A stretch of DNA of 64,000 bases from Hypomyces perniciosus. Its lineage: Eukaryota > Ascomycota > Sordariomycetes > Hypocreales > Hypocreaceae. Shown in pieces: positions 33,055 through 43,112 of the stretch. Position numbers and translations under genes: made by a program. The stretch spans positions 2,073,501 through 2,137,500 of the forward strand of contig SPDT01000006.1 of assembly GCA_008477525.1 (NCBI GenBank). Reading direction: 5' to 3'. Position 1 is the stretch's first letter. Every line of letters begins with the position of its first letter. The notes beneath the pieces were generated by a model. It was given only the letters and a program-made list of their open reading frames with translations, was not told the origin of the DNA and did no database searches.

Positions 33055-34769
33055 TCAATATCCACCCACAACCCTCGCCTTCACATGCAGCCCCTTGGCT
33101 GGCCTTAACGTCACCCCTCCCTTCATATCCATATTCTTCTCATCCATCTCCCTCTTATCCACCAACTCAAAGTCAAACTTACCCACCCATGCTGCCAACA
33201 AACACGCCAGCTCCGCCTTCGCAAAGCTCGCCCCTATGCAGCTCCTAGGTCCGTGCAGAAACGTCATAAACGCATAATTGCTCGTCGATCCACCGCTCGC
33301 CGCCCCCCCCTTCACATCCTCGGCCTCGGGTCCGTCCGCCCGGGATATCCACCGCTCCGGCTTGAACTCCCCTGCGTCCGGGCCCCAGAGCGCCGGGTCC
33401 ACGTTGTTCGCCCACGGCGCTATCAACACGCGTGTTCCCTTGCGTACGGGGTAGCCCTGGAGTGTAGTATCGTACGCTGCCTCGCGCACCGTCACAGGCA
33501 CGGGGCTGTAGTAGCGCAGCACCTCGCTGCAGATGGCGTTGAGGTACGGCATGTGGTCAATATCCAGACTCGTGATATTGGCATTGGCATCGTCAGTCGA
33601 CGGGAGTTTCCCACGGACTTCATCGCGTAGTCGAGTCTGCATCTCGGGGAATCGACAGAGCATGTAAATCGCCCAAGTCAGGGACGTAGAAGTCGTCTCA
33701 TGGCCCGCCGCCAGGAACGTCATGAGCTGGTCAACCAAATCCTCATCCGAGAACTGCTTACTCTCCAGCGCCACCGACAGGATATCCACATCAGAGCGCT
33801 CCTTGCCATTAGCAAGTTTAGCCTTCTTCCCTTGGATAAGATCGCGGCACACAGCGCGGATAGCAGCCACCGCCTTTTCAATATCATCATTCCGCTTGAC
33901 AGGAATCCTCCTCATGAACCATGCTGGGATAAAAAAGCCCAAAACATGCATAAACTTGGCCTGTTTCGAGGGATCGAAGATGGTCTGGTAGGTTCGCACC
34001 AACTCATTGTTCTTATCCTGGATAGCTTGAAAGTCCCTCCCCAAGCCGGCGACGCCAATGATGTCCAGCGTGACCCGAGATGCCCACTCGCCGACTTCCA
34101 TATTCATTGCTCCTTCGCTGTCGCAGTCCTTTACCATAGCCTGGACCACCTCTCGGGACTTGTCCCAGAATGTCGGATATAGATCTTTGATGTGGCGGAA
34201 GGCAAAGGCAGGCAGCAAATGGCGGCGCTGTCGTTTGTGCTCATCCCCTTCGGCGAGCAGAAGGCCGAAGCCTAGCGTGCGCCCGATGATCGCTTTAACG
34301 CTCTCTGGTTTCTGGAAGGCATAGTTGTTGGTAACGAGCACTTCGGCCAAAGCCTTGGGCGAGGCGACAAGAAGGCGCTCCCTGTTGAAGAACCATAGAT
34401 ATCGTATCACACCGTCGTTGGGGATGTTCAAAACCCTATATTTCAACATTGATGTCAGTCCGTGCTCCCTGGCTTTTGCATAGTGGCTTCATACCAATCT
34501 CTCATGGGTACCCCGGATGGCTCAGCAAGAATCCTCTTTCCCTGTCCAAACAACCAATGCCTATCCTTCGGCGAAGGGATATGTCGCAACGGTGAGATGA
34601 AATGGGGATACACAAACGTAGTCCAGATCAACCACACCGCTAACTGAGAAAACCACAGCGCCGCAGAGATCTTGAGAAAGTACGCCCGTGAAGATTCACG
34701 TGTGTAGTAAGAAAACAGAGCGCCACCAGCCAGCGCCGCAGCTGTGGACACCTTCAATGGGAATCCCAT
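33055..34769 (-). CDS. Cytochrome P450 monooxygenase (membrane-anchored)
   Basis: Exons are 34495-34769 and 33055-34435, with a 59-nt intron, giving 551 residues. The N-terminus has two hydrophobic segments (about 7-23 and 32-55) that would anchor it in the ER, then a Pro-rich hinge HIPSPKDRH. Core P450 motifs are all present: helix I AGHETTSTSLTW, helix K EVLRYYSPV (ExxR), the PERW motif and the haem loop FLHGPRSCIGASFAKAEL with the axial Cys. Substrate cannot be read from sequence. The closest feel is the CYP4/CYP3-like clan of fungal fatty-acid or xenobiotic hydroxylases. It stands alone, with no oxidoreductase or synthase beside it. I use the ATG at 34767-34769 (MGFPLKV); an upstream in-frame ATG at 34829 would add 20 polar residues before the anchor. 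Confidence 0.92.
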
Positions 34770-36055
34770 CGTGTGAGTTTTCGAGGCGTGCGCCGTCCTG
34801 TCTTGTCTCGTGGTATTGGTCTGTGTCACACAATAGTAATCAATGAAAGGGATGAGAGACCAAGCACGCCTTTTTGAGGAACCGAGAGGTAGTAGTAGTA
34901 ATAGTCAACTGAGAAAAGCGGAGAGAGGCGGAGAGGTATGTACTACTTCGTACCGGATATTAGGGAATGTGATTTGTGCCAGGAAAGACATGTGCTATAT
35001 GTACTCCGTATACTTCCAACATTAGCCGTAAACGCATTATAAATACAGACATATCTGACTCGTAATCAATCGAGTTCGCATCTCGGGTCAACTTTGACAT
35101 TGGAAGGCGGAATCCATTCTTCTGAATTCCGGCCGATTCATGTACAGGTCTCTGTTCTGAGATCTGGCCGATGCAGCCCAAGACATATGACGTCGAGGTC
35201 TAGGAAGTATATGCTGTAGTAGTCGCAGTAGTAGTACTACTAGTAGTAGCAGTACGGCTACTTTGTGAGTATGGAGTAGTACATATATTCAGCTTCAGCT
35301 GGAGGGGTGGTAGGTTGAGATTCAACGACGCAGCCAAGCCTATAATGCTATAATAGGTTGGTCCGTCAAAACGATCCCACCGATCGGCGTTGAAATCAAC
35401 CTCCGGCCCCGTATTCCCACCTCCCCAAAGCCACATTTCCACTCCACGGAGCAACTGACGCCGACTGGTCGGTGGTCAAAGGCATCCGATGACGATTGAC
35501 TCTCCGAGAATACTAGTAGTAGTACGGAGTAGTTCGCACCATCATTTATGTATACTAAATACATCAGCAACTACTTTGTACAGAGTAGTATTACGATTAG
35601 CCTTCTCGCTCACGAGTTACCGGACATGTCTCCTCTGTCTGAACAAGGATAAAAATTACGGAATGATGGTGGATGATGTTGATTCGCTGGTGTCCGTCGC
35701 TAGCTGCTCTCTTCTAATAAGGGGACTGGTGATGTGAAAAAGAAGAAGAAAAACCCGTATCGCAATCTATGCCCGTTTCAATCATGATATGCTTGCCAAA
35801 CCCTCTCTGATACTATAATAAAACGCCGTAGTAAATCCGTTGGTCCAATTATCGTGACTCCACCCTATGAAAAAAAAAGCCAAACCCCGGAAAAACCAAA
35901 CCAAACCAAACCAAAACCTCAACGGAAAATGGAGAAAGAGAGGGAGGGAAAAAATATCGGGATAGAGCCTGCACGGTGGATTGATTGCTCGGCAATCTTT
36001 GCACCTCTTGCGTTCGTCATATTGAAACGGACTGTCTCGTTTGTAATGCACTGCA
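34770..36055. other. intergenic, AGT/ACT-rich
   Basis: This is the P450 promoter side and the RING gene 3' flank. AGTAGT/TACTAC runs are seen at 35215-35262 and 35514-35535, a CCAAA array at about 35895-35915, and several TACGGAGTA-type words (34935, 35002, 35262, 35525). No gene was recognised. Confidence 0.55.
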
Positions 36056-38170
36056 TTACCATGGCCGGCTTCTATTCTGGTCAGCTAACGCTGGTACTGG
36101 ATCGACGGATGCTCTTGTTTGCGATGTGGTGCTTTCAGTGCCAGCACTTGAGCTCGCGATGTTCACTCCGTCTGGTCCATCTGTTCGGTGCGCCTGCAAG
36201 GGGTTGAGAAGCGACATATCAACGTTCATGTTTGTCATGGCAGCTCCCACGGGAAAACGCGAATGCGACCCGGGTTGGCGATGATGCCCCATAGCATCAG
36301 TGTCCTGATTTGGCGCCACATATGTAGCCCGTCGCTGGGTCTGTGAGCGGACCATCCAGTGCGGATACCGTAGCGTTTCTCGTGATGGGATTCGGATTGG
36401 TGCCGTGCCCGTTGCTGGTCCCGCAGTCGGAGCAGAGTGGTCAGTCCCTGTTGAAGTGGCTGCATCTCGAGTGCTGCGGCGTGGCCGTGTCCGCCTTTGG
36501 CTGTCTCCGGCATCATCAGGCAGGGAACGTCTCTCGGCATGGGGTTGCCGTGGAGCTATGTCGACTAGATCCCCTTCAAGGCCAGCCATGAGCCTCACAT
36601 ACATTTCTTCCGGCATCCTACGACGGGAGTTAGCCAAGGTATGTTATCCTGCGCCTGCATCCAAATGACGGAACAAACCCTTGTGGAAGCGAACGCATCC
36701 TCATTATGTTCATGAAGGCTCGAGCTGAGGTGATGTGGTGTTTCGGCTCCGAGTGCAGCTTGTCACGGCAATACGGACAGCTGTCGGAGTCTTCAAACCA
36801 CTTCTTGATGCAATGGTCCCCAAACACATGTTTGCACTTGGGTAGTCGAAGGGGGGCCTCGCTAATGCCTTCAGGGGTTTCGGCTCCGTAGTCATTGTAG
36901 CAAATAACACAGGCTGTAGGCTGTTAGCTATCGATTTCGAGGGCTGAGGGAGAAATGCACCCACTCCTCTCGTTCTTCGGCAGGTCGTCGATGTCGATAC
37001 TCTGCAAAGACTGTAAGGCAGACGTGGAAGCCACCATTTTACTCGTCAAGGCACCGCGCAAAACCTGCATTTGGCGGATAGTAGGGTCGTCCAGGGCAAT
37101 ATTGCCCACACTCTGACTTGACCTGTGGCCGGGCCCGCTGGCACTATGATCATGCACACCATCTCCCACATCGTCATCACTCTCCCTAGCAAATTCTGAC
37201 ATGTTGAGCCGGGCGTTCATCGACCGTCGCGCTCTCGAGTGCCCCGATCGTCTGCGATCGGATGTTGGAGACGGCAGTCCCTGTGTTTCGTGGTGGTGAT
37301 GATGATGATGGTGGTGGGGTAAAGGCACGACTGGTGACGAAATCAGCAAAGCGTCTTTCGTTTTGGTAAACAAAAATTCGCCCAAGACTTTAGAGAAGCA
37401 GAAACTCAAAAGCCACAGCTAGGTTTTTGCTACGCGGGGGGGGGGGGGGGCGACTTACATGAAGGTGGGGGAATCGCAGAGCGTGGCGTTCTGGGTGTTG
37501 AGGAAGAAGAAGCAGAAGAGGAAGAAGAAGCATGGTGACCAGTGCGACGAGATTGGGATGAGTTAAAATGAGGAGGCGGGACCGAGAATTGCGAAGCAGT
37601 GGTTTGCTGGCCCAAAGCATTTACCGAGTGCTCTGCGGACGGCGAAAACAGCGAACGAGGCAGTGGAAGAGATTCCGAGGTTGCACCTGGTGGCCCCATG
37701 CCCATATCGCCACCTGGTGGCGGCTGAAAGGGGAAATTCCTGCCAGCTGCTGAAGCCAGCAGCCCGAAAGGCAACTCACTGGAGCTGCCAGACATGCCTA
37801 GATGGTTAGGAGGGACGGCCGTTGCAGGTCCGGGCATGGGTGGGAAATGGTGATTCCACGGCCTATGGTGCTGCATCGGCACGCCGGAGAGCGGATCTGG
37901 TAGATGATAGCTGCGGGTGTTGGGATCGGGCAACATGAAACCTCCGTTCTGGCCTTGCTGGAAGGGATGCGAGCCCGGATGGTGTGATCGTTGGTGATGG
38001 AAATGCTGGGGCATGACCGGAGGGTGCGACGCCCAGTGGGATGGAGGAGAGACGTGAGGTTGGGCATGGGCATGGCTGTGGGACATCCAGTTGCCCGGAG
38101 GGCCATGAACATGGTCGGCGTGAGGCGGCAAGCTCGGCGGATTGTGCAAGACATAGTCCATTGGGTCCAT
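36056..38170 (-). CDS. RING-finger protein, probable E3 ubiquitin ligase
   Basis: Four exons (37459-38170, 36965-37330, 36679-36913, 36056-36617) give 624 residues. The first ~240 residues are Pro/His/Ser-rich and disordered, and a run of nine His opens exon 2. The RING lies at about 361-410: TCVICYNDYG, then LPKCKHVFGDHCIKKWFEDSDSCPYCRDKL. The zinc ligands C-x2-C, C-x-H, C and C-x2-C are in place, but the usual ligand after CxHxx is Gly, with a His two residues later. This HVFG form also occurs in other RING proteins such as RFWD3. The C-terminal 190 residues are polar and disordered. The target is unknown. All four joins keep frame. Exon 1 ends beside a G15 run (plus strand) in intron 1. 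Confidence 0.85.
37436..37450 (+). repeat. G15 homopolymer next to a splice donor
   Basis: Fifteen G on the plus strand read as C15 just after the GTAAGT donor of RING intron 1, at intron positions 9-23. Confidence 0.8.
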
Positions 38171-38811
38171 CACGCACTGCCGCAGGCCCTCTTAGCCTGG
38201 CGACGTGCTGCCAAAAAATACCAGAGTTCAAGTCTGCAAATCCGATATCCAACCCACGGACAGAGAGGTTGGATGTCGGTCAGGCGGTCGGCGGCGCTGG
38301 GGTTCAACGGCTACAGGAGAGACGACAAGAGACCGCAAGATCCGGAATACAAGTGTGGGAGAGACGTCGGCGATGCACTGGGAACGTGGATGAGCAGCTT
38401 TGGGAGAAACAATATCGAGACACGATATGAATGCTGTGCTTCTGTCGATGGATCGACTCGAGGCGGTAGATTGATTATAAGAGAGAGAGAGAGGGAAGAG
38501 AAGCGAGGAGGGGCCGTTATCGTCGCCGTCGTTATCGGAATGTTGGCTGGTCGTAGTATGTAATACGACCCTGTCGGCACTATGGAATATAGTAGCAGTA
38601 AGAAAGCACCTAAGGTCGGCGGAGGCGAACGGCGATGGACTCGCACGCTCGAATAGCGTATGTACTCGTAGTGCAGGGCTTATCGGGCGGATGGCCAAGA
38701 GGAGGAGCGCTGATCTGGTCGAGACGTCGGCACAGGGGCAGAGGCAGGCAGACGCACGATGTGGGATGGCCTGAATGGCGGAAAACGAGGGCGAGAGAGG
38801 GATAATAGCAG

Positions 38812-38872
38812 ATGGAGAGTGTAGAATGGAGAGTGTAGAATGGAGAATGGAGAATGGAGAATGGAGATTGGA
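38812..38872 (+). repeat. GGAGAAT / GGAGAGTGTAGAAT tandem array
   Basis: Overlapping 7-bp and 14-bp purine-rich units (GGAGAAT, GGAGAGTGTAGAAT) repeat across about 60 bp. Confidence 0.75.
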
Positions 38873-39190
38873 GGGGGGGCGAGAAAAAGAAGGTCTCGGA
38901 CAGCCAAGCGGATAGTAGTATGGCAGTATGATGCGTTGGTTTCACTTTGTCCCGGGTCCAGTGAAGGCTGGACTGGCCATGATATGCCCTTGCTTTGCGC
39001 GGGTCGAGAGGCGGACGGAGCGGGCGGGCAGGTGATGCCGAAAGCGAACGTCGCAGCAGATAGACTGACAGAGCAGCGGTATGTGCTCCGTAATGGTCGG
39101 TGGTATTAGCTGGAAAAGCCCGCGGGCGCTGAGCTTACTCTCTGCGCTCGTATAATAATTGTACGAAGTACTGTAGCTAAATACAGTATA

Positions 39191-39218
39191 GGTAGGCAGG
39201 TAGGCAGGTAGGCAGGTA
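39191..39218 (+). repeat. (GGTAGGCA)3 repeat
   Basis: Three and a half copies of an 8-mer. Confidence 0.75.
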
Positions 39219-39555
39219 ATTGCAGTTGGTATGTATGAAGGTACGTCACGGAGGAGGACAACAACAGCGACAACGACGACGACGGCGACGATTCATCCAG
39301 CGGCAGGGCGGGTGGCAAGAGCCAACAGCAGCAATCAAAAAGAAATGAGGCCCCGGAAAGACGCTTGGGGGGAGCGAGAGCGAGAGTGGGAGCAAAATCG
39401 AGGGGAGAGATATGCATGCAGTGGGAGAGGAGAAAGGGAAAGAGAAGGAGGAGGAGGAGAAGATGCCAGAAAAGAAACAAGGTGTCAGTCAGTCATTCAG
39501 TCATGGTTGATTCTCTCGGTCATCAGTCAAGCAATCCACCAGCCTCCATCCAAGC

Positions 39556-39609
39556 CAGTCAGTCAGTCAGTCAGTCAGTCAGTCACAGTCAGTCAGTCAC
39601 AGTCAGTCA
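39556..39609 (+). repeat. (CAGT)n array with CA interruptions
   Basis: About 12 CAGT units, interrupted twice by an extra CA. Confidence 0.85.
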
Positions 39610-39691
39610 AGCATCAGCACGGCGTCGGATGAGCCGTCTGCGTAAAAAAATAAAATAAAAGTCTCGGTACACGTACACAACACGTCCGCCC

Positions 39692-39746
39692 ATGGACATG
39701 GACATGGACATGGACATGGAGGTGGAGGTGGAGGTGGTGGTGGAGG
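39692..39746 (+). repeat. (ATGGAC)5 grading into (GGTGGA)n
   Basis: A hexamer array changes unit halfway from ATGGAC to GGTGGA, a sign of nested slippage. Confidence 0.8.
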
Positions 39747-40163
39747 ACTGCCAACAATCCCCACGCCCATGCTGCTGCGTCCACAAGGTATAGTACTCAT
39801 GGCCTATTGCCTTAGCGGTGGTATTTGGTACCAACTTACATGCCATCCCACTGGATACCACTGCATACATAACATAACTCACGGTCGCACTGCTAAATAC
39901 TTTGCGTATTTTACGACTAGTCAGGTTGCAGGCATGCCATGGCCGATAGACATCATGCCCAACGGGGTGCGGCGCGCAGAGCGCAGAACGCCTTGTGGAG
40001 GCGGGCGTGGGCGTGTGGAGGAGAAAGGCAACGAGTGACGACCAAGACTCTGCTTCCATCCATGTCGTCTTTCGCCTGATTGATGGCTCCATACTCTATC
40101 TACTTTGTACCTAGACTGCTACTCGTAGACTGCTAGACTGGGCGTCGTGGGCCAGCTCGTCAC

Positions 40164-40200
40164 GCAGCAGCAGCAGCAGCAGCAGCAGCGGCAGCAGCGG
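40164..40200 (+). repeat. (CAG)n array with CGG interruptions
   Basis: Eight or nine CAG units followed by CGG-interrupted CAG. Confidence 0.85.
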
Positions 40201-40859
40201 CCAACTTTGAACAGGCCCGGGAAGGGGAGCATAAAATATTAGTCGGACTACCTAATAAGCGTCAAAGGCGTCACGGTGAGGTGACCGTCATGTGAACCAT
40301 GCAATGCCCTTGACTCGACCTTGTGATGTGATTTGATAAACATGTAGGTAATATGTATTACGAGGAAAAACTTGTTGTAGGCCGAGTCCGAGCCAAGGCC
40401 CGGCACGCCTCCTGTTGGCAGAACTGGAACAAACCGAACCGAGTTGAGTTGAGTTGTTGCAGCCCTCGGTCCTTAAAATAAAATGACGAGATGCTGCTGC
40501 CCTTCGGAGCCACCAGCACCAGCCCCGGCGCTTCCCTCCGATCCTCCAGCCTCTTTGTTCCTCTGTCTGCACGAATTACTTTACACAGGCATCCGTTGTA
40601 CATTAGCACCAGCCAGTCTCGCCTCCTTCTCATCTCTCTCCCTTTAAATGTCTCTCGATGAGTCCTCCATTCTCCGTTCTCCATTTTCTCCTCCTCCCTT
40701 CCACTGCCCGCAAACAGATAAAAAACCACCATCCGATCCCATGCAGCAACCAGGGTTCCGACCCAGGCTGGCCGGCTCGGAAGAGGGGTTAATAATGCTT
40801 GATGATGAATGAAGGAGGGGTTTGCGCCATGTCGGCGGCGAGGCACATTCTTTTTTTCA

Positions 40860-40920
40860 CTACTACTACTACTGCTATTGCTATTGCTACTGCTACTGCT
40901 CCTGCTCCTGCTACTACTAT
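40860..40920 (+). repeat. TAC/TGC/TAT/TCC trinucleotide array
   Basis: Twenty consecutive triplets of the CTN type, with unit drift along the array. Confidence 0.8.
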
Positions 40921-41412
40921 TTCTACTCCCTTACCACTAACTTAATCCAAGAAGCAGAGGCGGCTGTCGGTGGTCCCTGACGAGTCGTCATCTTATTATG
41001 GAGACAGACAGCATGGAGTACTAATAGTACTCATAGGTCGGGTCAGCAGGCAGTGAGCAGCAAGCTGCCTGCATGTGTAGTAGGCTGCAAAACGCAACGC
41101 CGTCATTCAACTTTTTTTTCCCTTTCATTTCACTCATTCCATCAATCATCAGCCAGCCAGCCATCACTTTTTTTTTATTACCAGAGCCGCCGTACCACCC
41201 CAACACGGCTCCGAGCCCCGAAATCCATGACCTTGGAAACCAGCTGCTTGACTGCCTGCCTGCCTGCGGAGTTTCCCAAGACACAGACAGGCAGGCATCC
41301 GAGAGACAGACATACATACAGAGTACATGAATGGCCTGATGAATGCAAAACGCAGCCAACGACAGACGCATGCGAACTAGCCAGAAGAGAAAAGTCACAC
41401 ACCATACTTCGT

Positions 41413-41445
41413 ACATACATACATACATACACACATACACACATA
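41413..41445 (+). repeat. (CATA)n / (CACACATA)n array
   Basis: Tetranucleotide CATA units pass into CACATACA units. Confidence 0.8.
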
Positions 41446-41799
41446 CGAGTACATAGCATAGCACCACCAGTCCATACGAATTCTCCCATCTCCTTGCTGC
41501 CGCCAGCCGTCTGACTTGTCACCTCCTCTCTCTGCCTTGGCTTTTTCGCTGTGTCCGGTCAGCGCCCCCTCTAGGCCCAACCGCTGGACAAAAAGCCCGT
41601 GCCTTTCGTTGATCGATTTCCTTTTTCTTTCTCGCCTGCTTCTCCCTTCGACTCCTCTCTGTCCAACCCCAAACCTAGATGGCCTGAACCACGAAAACAA
41701 CCCCGCCGCTACTGGCCCTGGCTCTGGCTCGATGTGGTGCTTCCAGCTTTGCTCCTTGTTTTGCCCAGCTTTTTTGCCCCCCCAATCCTAGTCCTTCTC

Positions 41800-41856
41800 C
41801 TACTGCTGCTGCTGCTGCTGCTACTGCTACCAGTACTACTACCACCACTGCTACTA
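41800..41856 (+). repeat. (CTG)n then CTA/CCA triplets
   Basis: Six or seven pure CTG units followed by degenerate CTA/CTG/CCA triplets. Confidence 0.8.
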
Positions 41857-43112
41857 CTCCGTAGGCGCCCATTCTTCCCCACTGGCGCCCTTCAGTCGGA
41901 CCCTTTGTGATGCTCGCTATCGATACGATACATGAGAATCACCGGATCCGTGTATGGATGGCTGGGGGGACCCGCGTTCCATCATCATTGAGAGTGCATC
42001 CCGTCTTCTCTTGCCTACTCCGTACAAACATACATTCTACTGCTACTCCGAACAGAGCAAGGCATCCACCCATACCTCCTACATAATACTAATCCTACTA
42101 CTACCGCTACTAGTATTACAGTCTATTGCCGAATGACCTTCTTTTCACCCCTCAGCTCAACCCAAAAAAACCCACACCAATCTGCCACCAGGCATGCCTC
42201 GTGTGATTGATTCGCTACGCCGTCTTCAAATCAAACTTTGACTTTATTTACTGCAGCCTATTGCCATGGGCACACTCGTCATTTTTTGTTTGTTTGTTTT
42301 TAGCACAGCGACCATCGACTGACCTACCTGGTTTTATCGTATGCAACTCGCCGCATCCGAGCGCTTTGAGGATCCATCGTCTTCCCGTGTGGCATGTACC
42401 GGTACTTCGTACATCTGTCGTTACTATGTATCGTTTTATTGGTTGTCCATGGCATGGTTTACTATTGCCTGTCTTGGATATTTTTTTTTCCTTTTTCCTC
42501 TTTTCTGTGAGCTGAACCAGGATTCGATATAAACCTGTATCTTCCATGGTCGCCGTTGCCGTCACAGCAGCCATCCACCAACAAAACCAAGCGTGCCGCA
42601 CGCAAAAGTTGGCATTTACCTGGTATTTATCAACGCTACCCATGCTGTCTGGGACCAGCCGTCTTGACTTCCTTGGGTCGCACACCGTGGTGGCTGCAAC
42701 TTTCTCGCCTCGCCCACACTGGTTTTTCTCAACCTGGCCGCGGAAACATCAACCCTCGCCTCCCCCTCCTCTCTTCTCCTCATGACCCCACAGTCTCAGT
42801 CTCGCCCCCCTCTGATACGGACAAACACATGTCGTTTGTCTCGGGTCCGATCACGAATTTCTCGACTGCGAAAACGGGGGCGCAGGGGCCTCCTCGTCCC
42901 CCGCTTGCTTGTGATGCGAGACTGTACGCACAGGGGACCAGACGTCAGATAATGGACCTGGGCCACCAACAGATGTAGGACCCAACCGAGTCATGAAGGT
43001 ATTAAAAAAAAGTTATTCGGAGCTGAGCCCCATCACCCACTTGTTGTTGGCTTTGCCTCCCTGCCACCGGACTATACCGATAATGATGAATGTTTAGACC
43101 GCCGCCAAACTC

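Larger units (their letters stand above)
38171..43112. other. 4.9-kb non-coding block crowded with microsatellites
   Basis: It lies upstream of the RING gene and downstream of APC2. I see no credible exon series. It holds many simple repeats (listed separately) plus pyrimidine-rich stretches around 41510-41780 and 42740-42790, which resemble the leaders of long fungal transcripts. It may be a long promoter/5' UTR of the RING gene or host a non-coding RNA. Confidence 0.55.

Noticed and set aside
34767..34829. Upstream in-frame ATG for the P450
   Set aside because: It would put 20 polar, charged residues before the membrane anchor, unlike microsomal P450s; MGFPLKV at 34769 is a better start.
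33055..38170. Considered whether the P450 and neighbours form a secondary-metabolite cluster
   Set aside because: No PKS, NRPS, terpene cyclase, transporter or pathway regulator lies next to it; the nearest gene is a RING protein.
37863..38252. Minus-strand 129-codon frame overlapping exon 1 of the RING gene
   Set aside because: Alternative phase over the Pro/His-rich exon; it does not connect to the RING exons.
39231..39632. Direct-repeat array (CAGT)n considered as a CRISPR-like or minisatellite locus
   Set aside because: Unit length of 4 bp with no spacers; it is a microsatellite in eukaryotic DNA.
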